Assembly: GCA_018389105.1 (NCBI GenBank)
Contig: JACATO010001552.1
Span: 310,001-374,000 of the forward strand
Length of the DNA: 64,000 bases
Source of the DNA: Nautilus pompilius
Lineage: Eukaryota > Mollusca > Cephalopoda > Nautilida > Nautilidae
Direction of reading: 5' to 3'
The notes under the pieces are model-generated. The model worked only from the letters and a program-made list of their open reading frames with translations, did no database searches and had not been told where the DNA came from. Of this stretch, positions 11,396-22,534 are shown one piece after another; position 1 is the first letter of the stretch, and the number at the start of each line of letters is the position of its first letter. Position numbers and translations under genes: made by a program.

Positions 11396-13480
11396 CAGAG
11401 ACAAAATCTTATTTTTTCTGAGATATTTACAAACGAATAAGTCCACAGCATCATCTACATCCACATATCGATCCTAATGTTTATGCATCAGAGCCAATCT
11501 ATTTGTTCTTTCCTGTACCTTGGTTGAAAGCTGGCATCGTTTTTAGTCTACAGAGAACAGAGACTGATCGTTCAGCCTCACAAGATAACTTCTCATGTTG
11601 CTATAATACAAAATCTATCCGAAACATTTGGGAAAATATTAGCGTCGACTAGTGGCAATAAAAAGAGAAAAAGTACGTTAGTGGCAATTGTATATCGCGG
11701 TTTCTCCACTTGCTTTCCCCACAAGAGACATTCTGTGAAACAGTGAAAGACAAAAGGAAGATCAGTGTCAAGTAGCTTGTAGAAACCTATGAATTCATGT
11801 TTCCAACTAGCTGAGTCAGTGTCGGAGGGCATAACTGAAAAGGCTCTCAGCATTTGGATTTGGGGCCTATCATAAAATTGCATTTCAATTTTTGTCAAGA
11901 AGACATCTAGTAATGGCATGCTACAATGATCTGGTAAGAATCTTCAACAAACTGATTCTCTGAATTGTTTCAGTTAATCTAACAAGTTACTTGTGGAAAT
12001 TTTGGTTCAACATCAACTTGCTCAGCTTGCGACTACCATTTCTTATGTTTCTCTGTTATGTTTACTCTTTGCCAGACTGGTTTTTGTTAGTTCAATTTCT
12101 ACATCAATACATACTTCGCAAATATCATAGCCATGATGAGCTGAAAGTTTGTCATATTGTGAGGCATACCATTGACCTTAGTCACAGTATCATTATTCTA
12201 TTCACTAGGCCTCTGATATCTGCTCTAGGATGCCAGCTGTTACCGGGTAGAGCTCCTCCACTACTCGAAGTGAATCTCTTCTCTCCACCTAGCTCATATG
12301 ACACGTATCTCTGATCGTTGTTCTGTGTAAGCTTGGACAATGTTCCTTAATGAGTGAACTAAAAAGAAAGTCATTTTGTAGAATTTGTGAAGAAATAAAA
12401 CATCTCTGTCACTGTCTCCATCATGTGCCATATAGCTTGTACTTCACAAGCTTTAACACAAAGATTTAGTGAGCATAGTATGCCAATGGGAAATCTTTCC
12501 AAAGGAAAGCTTCACATTCTTTCATTTTCCCACCCACATCACCTGCTTCATCATCACATTATCCATATCTATTTTTTGTGGTATTCAAGTAAATTTAATA
12601 ATCACTGGAAGCTGAGCCTTGTTGCTGATATCTGTGGGTTAATCTGCAATTAACCTGAGTACACCAGCAGCTTGTATCTCTTTAATGTTACTGCTGCCAA
12701 GAATAACCTCTCTATTGCTCTCGCTTATATCGTTTTCAACTTTTGAAGAAGTGTATTTAGCAGTATTACCACCTTAGCGCTTACGTTTATTGACTAACGC
12801 ATCATCTAATTCAGCTTGGAACTGTAAAAAGACTGAGAAACTTTTCTCAATTCTCATTGTCAACTTCGATAATAAACTTCGACAATTGGCGGTTCTTCTC
12901 TACCTGGACAATCAGAGCCGAAGTAATCATATTTATCATATTTTTCCGAGGCTTTTCAAAGTTTTGTAGAAAAATTATCAGTTTCAGAGCTTGCTGCCCT
13001 ATACAAAAGTGATTTGCTTGCATGATCGTTTATCTTAGATTTAGCACTTTGCCAGTATGTCAAAAGCTTCTGAAGTAGTAGTTTTTTTGATTTGTTGTTC
13101 ATGGCATCCAAGTCGATTTCTAAAAAGAACACAATAAAGACAAAGTGCACTATCAAGTGAAGGAGAATAAATGAACCACGGTTTCTCTTCACACCACATT
13201 GGCTTGAACGATCGATTCAAACCACCTTGTCGTTTTCTGGGAAAAATATAACCTAGCGGATGTCTCCACACATTTTTCAAGATACGTAATTTATCAGAAT
13301 CAGAAATATTTTAAAAATATCGTCTGAGGTCCAACAAATTGGAGATTCTTCTTTTGTCAACAATTGATGAGTTTCAGTTAGGTCTGAATGCGTATCTGAA
13401 TTACTTTGATTTTCTTCATTATCAGACGATTCTGAAACAAAATGAAATGTCATATTATTGTTTTCTACTGCATGTAGCAA
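11396..13480 (-). mobile_element. hAT superfamily transposase relic (TTF zinc-finger / ZMYM type)
   Basis: Minus-strand remnant of a hAT transposase, the cut-and-paste DNA transposase family that also gave rise to ZMYM1-like host proteins. From the N-terminal side there is an acidic leader (13.28-13.48 kb), then a TTF-type zinc-finger region with FIYSPSLDSALCLYCVLF (about 13.11-13.18 kb; family pattern 'FpWL.YS...d.afC.yCvlF') and its following helical segment YWQSAKSKINDHASKS (about 13.01-13.06 kb). At the other end the hAT dimerisation region is clear: FPNVSDRFCIIAT (about 11.60 kb), SCEAERSVSVLCRLK (11.55-11.59 kb; family 'sceceRsFSaLrrlKt') and RLALMHKH plus the D-rich terminus (about 11.40-11.50 kb). 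The central catalytic part (about 11.92-12.95 kb) is strongly decayed, with many stops in every frame. Possible inverted ends lie at 11180 (CATGGGCGTAGCCAG) and about 14418 (TTATGGCGTAG on the complement), giving an element of about 3.2 kb. No convincing 8-bp target duplication was found. Confidence 0.85.
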
Positions 13481-14430
13481 CTTACTAGTATGTAAAAACT
13501 TAGTAAGGAGCTTCTAATTATTAAAAATCTTATCATAATGTATGTTTGAAATATTAACCAGTTTAAAACTTACTAATTATTACTATTTCAAATGCTTGTA
13601 CTTAGCAACTAAAAAATATAGTAAGGTGCTTTTACTTAATCAGAATGTAAATATTTCATATCTAATTAAAATGATAACCAATTTATGGCTACTTAATAAA
13701 CAGCTGTTTATCTGTTTATTTGCATCTAATAATATAATAAGGTCCTTTAATCATTCTATTTAAATTGTTGATTCTTCAAATTTTTTCTCTATACTGTGCA
13801 CCTCAAAATATAAAATCAGTAAAATTCAGGTGCTGAAATCAGTCAAATTAAATTTGAAATATTTCCAACTTTTGTATATTTATTCTTTTTTTTTTACTAC
13901 TTAGAATATTCCTAATTTTTCCTGTTTTATGTAGTAGAATCCTTACTTGGCACTCAAGATTTTTTCAGCTTTCATACCCACAAATTATTGTATCTTATTA
14001 CACTAGGAAGACTATATAACACATTATTAACCTAATTTTGTGTCCAACCCACCTTATACACTTTGTTTCACTCTACTCTACAATTATAATAACAGGAGTT
14101 TTCATTTATTTAAATTACAGCCATTAATTTTTTTTAAAAATTTAAATTAACTTATTAAAAATTTAATTCATAGACCTCCCCCATACATATCTAAAATACT
14201 TAAATACGATGGAGTTATTTTTAAATTTATAAAATTGTATTTTTCAATTTTTGGACACAGATTATTTGGCAAAATTCCGAGATGAGGCCAAAGAGCCATT
14301 TCTGTAGTAGTTTCCATATAAAATCCTAATGTCCAATTTTTCACTGCATGTAATCAGTTCAGGTACCAAAATAAGGTCAGAATGAATTCTAAAAGCAGAC
14401 TGATCTATCTACGCCATAAGTTCACAGCAA
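13481..14430. other. AT-rich flank, probably the 5' non-coding part of the hAT relic
   Basis: Very AT-rich, no open frame of interest. Lies between the N-terminal coding part of the hAT transposase and the possible right inverted end near 14418, so it may be its 5' untranslated region. This is inferred from position only. Confidence 0.35.
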
Positions 14431-14579
14431 AAAAACAAAAGTACTCACCCTTTTTTACAAAAGAATTGAAGATGATTTGATTGAGATAATATTTGTCATA
14501 ATTAAACAATTACACATTCACATGACCTGAAATCTGAAACAAAATCTTAAACTTCTAAAATGTCTGACATAATACCTGT

Positions 14580-14820
14580 TCACAAAACAAAACAAAAAAC
14601 ACCTTTTTCATATAGTTTTTTTGTTTTTTTTTTCCAAATTCCAAACGCGTCGATAAACTCTGTGGACTCCATCTGCCTCCGCCGGTGTCGGAGCGATGTT
14701 CTAGATGATTTAAGAACACTATCAAAGAGCTGGCGGTAAACGTCACTGGCCTCACAGTCGGCGCCACCTTCGACATAGAAATTCTTCACGTTATCAACAA
14801 TTCGCCTTTCGTCAGTTGTA
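14580..14820 (-). CDS. candidate exon or ORF, unrecognised product
   Basis: An open minus-strand frame whose composition looks protein-like (RIVDNVKNFYVEGGADCEAS at the start, RRRQMESTEFIDAFGIW near the end) before it runs into an A-rich tail at about 14630. The family is not recognised. It lies just beyond the possible right end of the hAT relic, so it could be an exon of that element, a host exon, or chance. No strong splice sites were seen. A possible acceptor AG lies at about 14807 on the complement but lacks a pyrimidine tract. A different open frame crosses the same bases on the other minus-strand phase, which weakens the case. Confidence 0.25.
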
Positions 14821-15230
14821 AATCATCCTACTCCACCAGATGGTACAAATTAAGACCAAACGACTGTCATTATCGTCTGGTTACCTTCAGCAGAACCAGA
14901 CCCTGACTTCACTGTTTTCCTTGTACACAGGTGTCAGAGCGCGCATCCTCTGGAAGAAAAAGCTTCCCAAGTGTAGAGTCATCCCAGAAACATTTTAAAG
15001 TAGTAAATTAAACTTCAAGCTGTTTTGTGAAGCCCTGGGGCTGATGGATGGATTTTAAAGAAATAGAATATTCTTGCAGGCAGGTAAAAAAAAAAAAAAA
15101 ACAAACAAGATTTTATTGTCTGGTAAGCAAGCTAAAGCCTGTCTAATGTCGGAACCAAGAGAAGAGCAAGCAGACTCAGAATCATCGCAGGTTCAAAGAA
15201 AGAAACCAAAACCACTAACTTTCTGAGTTA

Positions 15231-15573
15231 ATGAAAGCAAACGTTGTGTTCGCCAAAAGCGAAGGAATCACGATAAACTGGAAAGAAAAACAAACATCAA
15301 GCTCATTCAGGTAAGAACAACAAAGTATTTTATGCGTTCATTGGGCGCGACAATAACTGTGACCACGTGGTGGCTTTCTTTTGAGATGGTAAAATACTTG
15401 TTTGGCATATGCAAAGTACTTCTACCTACCTGGTTCTAACTCCAACGATTCCATCCTTTAGAACTGTCAAAAAAACACAAGAAACAAAATCAAATGCTGC
15501 TGAAACCGATTTCCTCAACACACACACACACCAGATGGCCGACGATAAACAGGCCGACTACTGCACTTGCTAG
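15231..15573 (+). CDS. candidate two-exon small gene (63 aa), unrecognised
   Basis: Exon 1 (15231-15310) starts at ATG and ends at a strong donor, CAG|GTAAGA. Exon 2 (15462-15573) follows an acceptor TCCTTTAG with a pyrimidine-rich tract. The 151-bp intron keeps the frame (phase 2) and the joined frame ends with TAG at 15571-15573, giving a hydrophilic Lys/Thr/Ser/Asn-rich 63-residue product with no signal peptide or membrane segment. The family is not recognised. Against it: the region is A-rich, which produces charged-looking peptides in any frame, and a second frame (ATG at 15146, open for 26 codons, then one TGA, then open to the same donor) is equally protein-like. Transcript evidence would be needed to choose. 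Confidence 0.28.
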
Positions 15574-17909
15574 AAACCATTTTCAACCATCTTTTCTGCC
15601 GGTCGAAATGGCAGCGAAAAAGAATTAATTACTGACAGCCATGAAGTCGCTATAGATCTGGTCACCGTCCTGTACAGGTTTATGTAGGTGTAATTGCTCA
15701 GATAACTGACAAAGATTGATTTTCTGGAATACCTATGACTTAAAATGCGCAATATGATATTTTAACCATCAGCAAATTTATTCACACTATTCGTATTCAT
15801 GCTAATGCATCCCTTTCTCGTCCTAGAAGTATCTTGAGTGGAACTAGAGGCTTAGGGTGCCTACTACTAGCGACACTACTGTTTCAAAGATCTTCGCATC
15901 ATCTTTCTTAGAAACGAAGCAAACAAATAACCGATACATTATACTCGCAAGTGCATAATATTATCATAAAGCAGTAAAATGACGTCATCTGAGTGAAGCA
16001 CCCGGACATTTTTTCCTCCCGGGTGCGATAGGTGGAGTTATAGAGGTGTTCTAAGGCACTATTTCGCGGAGGCGGAAGTGGACGTTATAACCGATCCGAG
16101 AATGACAAGTTAAAACCATCGTCGCTTAAGACGTCAAGTAAGCAACTATTTGTACCCCACTTTTTTTTATTTATTTTTTACAGTGACAGGTGGAAAATTC
16201 ATTAAAAAATAAATAAAGAAAAATATCAATGAGCCCGAAAGCATCAATGTAGGAGTATTACCAGCCTCGTTTCTAACCACGGGATCTCTCAGGGAGAGAT
16301 TCCGACTTCCGACTGTCCGCTAATTCCTTTTTCTCGCATTCCTCGTCGTTTTAGTAGTAGCCGCGAAACTGGTACCGTGCCGCCATCTACCGGTAAACGC
16401 CTCTGGTCCGTTCGAGTCCAGGTTGCCCCCCCGATTGTCTCGTTTTACCGCAAAAGCTCCATCCGACCCAACCCCATCAGAGTCGGCACGAGAACAGAAC
16501 GCCGATCCGGATATCGAGGGTGCACGGGGAATAAACCCACGTTCTGCGTTGGAAGCGGTTTTCGATTCCAAATGGTTATCCGTAACTCTACAGACCATCC
16601 AGCTAGCGGTTGGTCTTCCTTGCTACGGCTATTCTGTAATATCCCAAAGTCTAACTGTATCCGGGGAACGCGGCTTAGATCTTCCGCTCTTCGTGACCGA
16701 AAATAAAAGCACAGACTTTGTTTTGGCGAAATTACCAATTGCCATCGTCCGGAACGACCCGCTCCCTCACGTATCAACTTTCAGTCTATTTATTTGTTCC
16801 TCAAAAACCTTCTCCAAGACTGGGCACAAAATTTCTATTGTTCAAGAAATTGGAACCCGAAGTTTCGCCTCTCTCGCATCCCCCCCTGACTGCTCAGTTA
16901 CCTGGTTTTAATAATGTCGAATGGCCACAACTGTCTCCCTTCTATCTATACCTCTAGGGGGTAAATCCACCCCCCATTAGAAGTAAAATCATTATTTATA
17001 TATTAAAACTTTTGTACTAATTTTTCCATTTTCTTTTTGGTTGTTTGTGTATTTAGATATCGCCGTTGTGTTCGAAGTATTATTTTTATTCAATTTAAAA
17101 TATTAAAAAAAATATTTCTAATTTATTATTTTCTCTTTCTCCCTCTGGCCATACCTGAGAACACCTGTGCTCTCCGGTCAGGTAATCTGCTGGTACCTCA
17201 CTTGAATTTAGTAACGCTGATATTTTAGAAGTTGAAAAACTCCATGACTCCCTTATACCTCGAAACAGCTTTGTCTGTTTTTGCTGATACAGTCCGGCTG
17301 GACCATAGAATCTTACAAGCTTCATCCCTATCAACGGTACGTAGAATTAAACAAACTGTGGCTGAGAGAGGTTTTTCTTTTGTCGTGGCAGAAAAGACAG
17401 GTATAATTTTTATTTAAGCCCATGTCGAGTTTGTTGGGACGTGTCTGTAAGCCGACTGCTCGCTTATTTCTCTTCCTCTGTCGACCCCATATCTAATGGC
17501 GTTGGACTCAGCGTCCTCCGGCTTTTTATTCTAATATTTGAGCTTTACCACTCCGCTGGTGTTTTTTTTCTTCCTTTTTTTTAAAAATAAAACATACCTG
17601 ACTGCTCGTGTATATAATACTAGTTCTCCATCTGTTAAAAATTATCGGCGGTTTTGCTGTCCTTGTATTAAATACACGGGAGCTGCATTCGATATGCGTT
17701 TGGTCACTACTAGTTCTTTTACCTCGCAGTTCGGCGAATCCTTAGTTCATTGCCTCCCCCTTTTGACCGCCTCCCTCCCAATAGACGTCTATTAGCTTTT
17801 CTCACCAGTCTGCTAGCTAGGAATACAGGTGAGCTTACATGAGAGTTTGTTATTCCCTTTCCTATTACTCGCGTTCTGATTAAACCGAAACCATTTATGT
17901 ATCAGCCAT

Positions 17910-17910
<1 letters not shown>
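15574..17910. other. no gene recognised; CpG-rich patch at about 16.3-16.9 kb
   Basis: A CpG-rich segment (about 16300-16920) carries overlapping open frames of 110-162 codons on both strands. None has a recognisable domain, which is what GC-rich sequence gives by chance. A 13/14 match to the CTCF core consensus lies at 16380-16393 (minus). The stretch 16.95-17.91 kb is AT-rich with no supported feature. Confidence 0.45.
16380..16393 (-). promoter_or_regulatory. CTCF-like motif (13/14)
   Basis: The complement reads CCGGTAGATGGCGG, one mismatch from CCASYAGRKGGCRS. About one such match is expected by chance in 64 kb on both strands, so this is weak alone. Confidence 0.2.
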
Positions 17911-17984
<74 letters not shown>

Positions 17985-17997
17985 TAATAATAATAAT
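17911..17997. repeat. (TAA)n microsatellite
   Basis: About 87 bp of TAA units with one phase slip near 17984. Confidence 0.97.
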
Positions 17998-19634
17998 TTG
18001 TTAAAAAACGATTAGTTTTTCCCTCGATAGACTACAGCAGCGATGTAGTTGCAGGATATAATCGAATTTGTCGGGTTCTTACATGTCTACGACCCCACGG
18101 ATTCCGTCAGGCTCTTAATAGATATTTGACCTTGGGTTAGTAATTTTTAGAGTTATGCTGGCTTTGTATTTTTTTTTTTAAACCATCGGTTAGCGCTGGA
18201 GGCTTCTGTGGAATTTAAAATATCTTACATAGAAGGATTGCAGCATGGCTTCCCAGCTACCCACATTCCAATATGGCGCGGATTTTTCCGGGCAGCAGCA
18301 GCCGGCACCATTTCTCTGATATCGGTATTCCAATATGGCGGCCCGGATATGGCTCCCCCTTCCCTCCCCTCCCCCCCGCAAAACGCCAGTCTCTAACGTA
18401 CGCGCTGTGATAGGCGTGCATCGCACATCCTGTTTAGCCGCAGCTGTATCTCGCCCAACGACATGGTCGCAGGAAAGAGTTGGTTGCGTCGTTGCCGCAT
18501 CTCGATTCCAGCGGTCTCTCTTCTCGCCTTTCGATGTCGGGATACTTCTAGCCGCGAGCTCCCTCTGCCGCATAGACTCATCACTTTGTATCTCTGCTAA
18601 CATTTAAAAGAAAGAACAGCAGCTGGTCGTTTCTTTTTCTCTTTTTTACTTTACGGAATATAATCAGAAAATGAGGTTTTTTTTTTTTTTCGTCGCGAGG
18701 AAAACCACTGAGGGAAGTAAATTATGCCACACGATATGCAATTGCAGCGTGCGTATCGAAAGTTTACTTGATGGCTGTGTTCTCAGGCATCAGTCGGACT
18801 TCGGAGAATCTTCGTCGCCATTGTATTTTTGGTTCTTTCTTTTTTTTTTAGAATTTATTAAGGGAAGAAATGCGAGTAGAGATGATGATGATGATGCTGC
18901 TGCTGCTGTTGTTGTTGTTTTGTTTTAGCTCGAAAGAACACAAGGGATCTTTATGGGAACTTCTTCGCGGTTTTGTAGCGCATGAAAATGTTATTGTAAA
19001 TCTTTGGAAAAGTTCGCTGTTTCCAAGAAACCGAGGTTATTATTATTATTGCTTCTTCTTCTTTTTTCTTAAGTGAGAAAGAAATGTTCATAAAAAGGGC
19101 GTTATGAGTACTGCACGGAGATAAATCAGGCGGCTGGTCTTCCTTCATCTGTCGAGTCGGGGGTGACCTGGGAAATTATGGTAAACGCCAAGAAACACCC
19201 AGCGATGAGGGAGGGAGGGGGGATAGGAGTCGGAATGTATGGTCCCGGCAATCGTCGGCGCGGCTTCTTCCACCGCAGACGCTGATTTTTCCTGACACCC
19301 GGAAAATCAGCAGCGACCTGACGGCGTTGGTCGGGACTCGCAAATCTTTGCTTTCGCAATTTGCAAATGCTAAATTGGAAAAGTTAATGCTCCGGGAGCC
19401 GGTTCGGAACCCGCGCTCAGCGGCCGGCGAGCGGCCCACCGTGAACGTCGGGCATCCAATCCCGGAATTGAGCGCTCCCAGCCGGTCCGGGCGAGAGCGC
19501 CGGCCTCCGTAATTGGTGGAGGCCGCCGTACACCATGTGCGAAATGCTAAAGTGGCACATCACCGCAGATTATCGCTTCCCTCGATTTCTTTCTTGGGAG
19601 ACACATTAAGTTATTGCCGCCGTCCATTTCGGCG
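17998..19634. other. CpG-rich non-coding mosaic
   Basis: CpG-rich patches at about 18230-18600 and 19140-19640 alternate with AT-rich sequence. Two copies of ATTCCAATATGGCG (18265-18278, 18327-18340) and a compound GAT/GCT/GTT triplet run (about 18880-18921) are visible. Frames of 90-137 codons at 18.2-18.6 kb occur on both strands and have no motif. CpG-rich islands in invertebrates can mark promoters, but no transcription unit can be shown here. Confidence 0.4.
18265..18340 (+). promoter_or_regulatory. paired YY1-like sites in a 14-bp direct repeat
   Basis: ATTCCAATATGGCG occurs twice, 62 bp apart. Each contains an ATGGCG core; the second extends to ATGGCGGC, the YY1/Pho core. The role is inferred from motif similarity only. 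Confidence 0.25.
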
Positions 19635-19838
19635 ATGAACGGCCTCTCCCAGCGGAGCCGTCGCCGAAGAGGAAAGCATGCGAAATGGAAAACAATGGAC
19701 GCTCCCCGTGGCTTCCTGCGGATGTTGACTCTCGCGGCGGCGGCGGCGTGGGTGGTGTGGTTAGTTCCCGTCGACCGAGATTTTCGATCGGTTCGCCTAC
19801 CGGCCCGGCAGAAGAAACCCAACTGGAAACGCCATTAG
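19635..19838 (+). CDS. candidate 67-aa ORF, type II membrane-like, unrecognised
   Basis: ATG at 19635 in a GC-rich context opens a 67-codon frame ending at TAG 19836-19838; an upstream in-frame ATG at 19614 gives 74 residues. The product has a very basic N-terminus (SRRRRGKHAK), then a hydrophobic stretch (MLTLAAAAAWVVWLVPV, about residues 30-46) and a polar basic tail, the layout of a short type II membrane protein or of the first exon of a Golgi enzyme. No splice donor that keeps the frame was found at its end. GC-rich GCG triplets encode the Ala run, so the membrane-like segment may be a composition effect. The family is not recognised. Confidence 0.22.
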   Translation: MNGLSQRSRRRRGKHAKWKTMDAPRGFLRMLTLAAAAAWVVWLVPVDRDFRSVRLPARQKKPNWKRH

Positions 19839-19885
19839 GTTTGGCTAATGTTTTCTTTTTTTTTAAAATAGCAGTAATTCTGGAA

Positions 19886-19887
<2 letters not shown>

Positions 19888-19922
<35 letters not shown>

Positions 19923-19926
19923 CGAT
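19888..19926. repeat. (GAT)n microsatellite
   Basis: About 39 bp of GAT units, last ones substituted. Confidence 0.95.
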
Positions 19927-20063
19927 GGACAGTTGTCTAAGATCCGTATTAAAAGCCCACACTCGGATAACACGCGCGCGCGCACACACAATAAATAAGT
20001 GAACTGGTAATCTCAAGAGGTGGAGGGAAAGTAATCACTACCTCGCTATACAAGTTGCTGGTA

Positions 20064-20795
20064 CACCTATCCCTCGATTTTTTACCGAATTTTCGTTATA
20101 ACGAACAAACAACAACAACAAAAAATTGTTTTCACAAATCGAGTAAACCACGGAGCTGGTCGCCTCGCAGGTGCGCGAGCGTCGGTCCGACTCAATTCGC
20201 CATATTGTGCTGTTGTCGGGAAGTTTTTCTTCCCTTTTCATCTTTCATAATTTATTCCATCCCTGAAGATGTCTAACACGAGACCCTCTTTCAAGCTCAG
20301 GAGCGGCGGAATTGTTATTATCTCGCGCCGAGGGGGCTTACAACTGGGGGGGGGGACCCCGCTGGAACTCGACCAAGAAAAAGCTACGGTGGAAGGAGAA
20401 GGCGGCAACACATCACCACTACTGCCGAGACATGTGACTGGGAATAGGCCTGCAGAGGCATTCAGCCATGACCCATCTTCAAGAACGATGGAGCGTAGGG
20501 TTAAGTGTAGCCGCATAACGGCAGACGCCATACGCTGTTATAAGGAGAACAAATAGAGAGCTGTCCAGATGTCTCTTGATGCATCCTTCAACCCCCAACC
20601 ATCAGCCAGTAAGGAAATGACAGATCCTTCCGATAAAGTGAATAAATTTTATTAATGCAAATGTTTTATTATTTCATGTTGTTTTTTTTTTTCGTTAGTA
20701 TTACTTGTAGCACTATTTTCCCTGCGTTACAGTGAAAGAAAATAGTAGTGCCCTTTCCTCGCATAGTATCCCTTTCGTAAATCGAGGGATACCCG
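20064..20795. mobile_element. Tigger/pogo-like non-autonomous DNA transposon (732 bp)
   Basis: The ends are inverted: the left end reads CACCTATCCCTCGATTT and the complement of the right end reads CGGGTATCCCTCGATTT, sharing a perfect 13-bp TATCCCTCGATTT. A TA dinucleotide flanks both ends (20062-20063, 20796-20797), the target duplication of Tc1/mariner/pogo elements. The 'TATCCCTCG' termini are characteristic of Tigger-type pogo elements. The interior (open frame 20269-20556) shows no recognisable DDE transposase, so it is either a deletion derivative or carries filler sequence. Family assignment rests on the termini and the TA duplication. Confidence 0.7.
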
Positions 20796-21241
20796 TATTT
20801 CTACTACCGCAGGGGCTTCTGTGACAATGCTTTTAGTCATTTATAAGCTAAAGGTTCCGCAAACTTCTACAAGGACGATTCTTAGTTTAAACAATTACAG
20901 TACGCTGGAGAACCAAAAATACTAGTTACTAAGTATAGACATTAGATGGATCCCACTGTCAGGTGTTTTCAAAATAATTTAAGGTTTTCAGCCTATAAGA
21001 ACGGATACTTTTTCTTCCTTTTTTTCTTTTTCAATCCAAAGCTACTGGTCTTAATAACAGTTGGGTGAGGTTTCGGATGGGCTAAATACAGAAGAAAAAA
21101 AAAGGAATAAATTAATGAATTAATAAAATTGCCAATGAATTGAACCAGTTTGTAGTTTATAGTAGAAGTATAAACGATTTTAAAATTGGGGGGGGCTAAT
21201 ATTTTTTCTTGTTCAGAAAACTTGCAGGAGATTCGAGATGA
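20796..21241. other. AT-rich spacer, nothing recognised
   Basis: No gene, repeat end or RNA motif seen. Confidence 0.4.
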
Positions 21242-22100
21242 CTTCCTGTTTCTGTGTATCTACTAAATTCAGCTATTCCGTTCTTCCTGTTTCCGTATAA
21301 CTACTAAATTCAGCTATTCCGTTCTTCCTGTTTCCGTATAACTACAAAATTCAGCTATTCCGTTCTTCCTGTTTCCGTATAACTACCAAATTCAGCTATT
21401 CCGTTCTTGCTGTTTTCGTATATCTACTAAATTCTGCTATTCCGTTCTTCCTGTTTCCGTATAACTACTAAATTCAGCTATTCCGTTCTTCCTGTTTTCG
21501 TATATCTACTAAATTCAGCTATTCCGCTCTTCCTGTTTCCGTATATCTACCAAATTCTGCTATTCCGTTCTTCCTGTTTCCGTATAACTACTAAATTCAG
21601 CTATTCCGTTCTTCCTGTTTCCGTATAACTACAAAATTCAGCTATTCCGTTCTTCCTGTTTCCGTATAACTACCAAATTCAGCTATTCCGTTCTTGCTGT
21701 TTTCGTATATCTACTAAATTCTGCTATTCCGTTCTTCCTGTTTCCGTATAACTACAAAATTCAGCTATTCCGTTCTTCCTGTTTCCGTATAACTACCAAA
21801 TTCAGCTATTCCGTTCTTGCTGTTTTCGTATATCTACTAAATTCTGCTATTCCGTTCTTCCTGTTTCCGTATAACTACTAAATTCAGCTATTCCGTTCTT
21901 CCTGTTTTCGTATATCTACTAAATTCAGCTATTCCGCTCTTCCTGTTTCCGTATATCTACCAAATTCAGCTATTCCGTTCTTCCTGTTTTCGTATATTTA
22001 CTAAATTCAGCTATTCCGCTCTTCCTGTTTCCGTATAACTACTAAATTCAGCTATTCCGTTCTTCCTGTTTCCGTATATCTACTAAATTCAGCTATTCCG
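21242..22100. repeat. 41-bp minisatellite, 21 units, with higher-order structure
   Basis: Twenty-one head-to-tail units, each exactly 41 bp except the last (39 bp), with no indels. The consensus runs CTTCCTGTTTCCGTATAACT, then ACTAAATTCAGCTATTCCGT, then T. Variant units recur in order. Calling variants A-F, units 2-8 read A-B-C-D-A-E-F and units 9-18 read A-B-C-D-B-C-D-A-E-F', so a seven-unit block (287 bp) was duplicated and the second copy gained an extra B-C-D. The array ends with E'-A and a hybrid unit. No coding frame runs through it. Confidence 0.97.
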
Positions 22101-22525
22101 CCTAGTATTTTGTTTATTTTCGCAGTAAAAGCGTAAAATGGGGAAGAAATCTCTTATCTGCTTGATCTTTAAGGACTTCCGTAAGGAACCATTTACGGTG
22201 GCATACAGTCAATAAAGATAAAGTAAAGATACTTTTCGCGAAATAAAAGAAAATTTTTTTCATAATCTAAGAAAATGTTTTTATTACGATTTTTAGAAGA
22301 GATACGTTTACGCATTTTTCAAAAAAAAAAGAAAACAATTGTCATATAAATTGCAGTAACCGTCTTTTTTGTTGCGTTTATGAAATAACGAAAGCGTTAA
22401 TGTTTATTCTAAATTTTACCAATTGTTTGTCTTAAAAGAATCCTAAGTCCGGCCTTAAGGTAATCAGAAAGAACTCTGTCCTAAAATGCATAATCGTCAA
22501 ACAGGTAAAGAGACTTTGTGGTTTC
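22101..22525. other. AT-rich spacer, nothing recognised
   Basis: A- and T-runs only; no gene or RNA signal seen. Confidence 0.4.
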
Positions 22526-22534
22526 TCATTGTGA

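Noticed and set aside
14833-14846. CTCF-like CCACCAGATGGTAC
   Set aside because: The mismatch falls on the invariant C of GGC; a chance match is likely.
16423-16911. 162-codon frame
   Set aside because: No recognisable motif; three other frames are open over the same CpG-rich bases.
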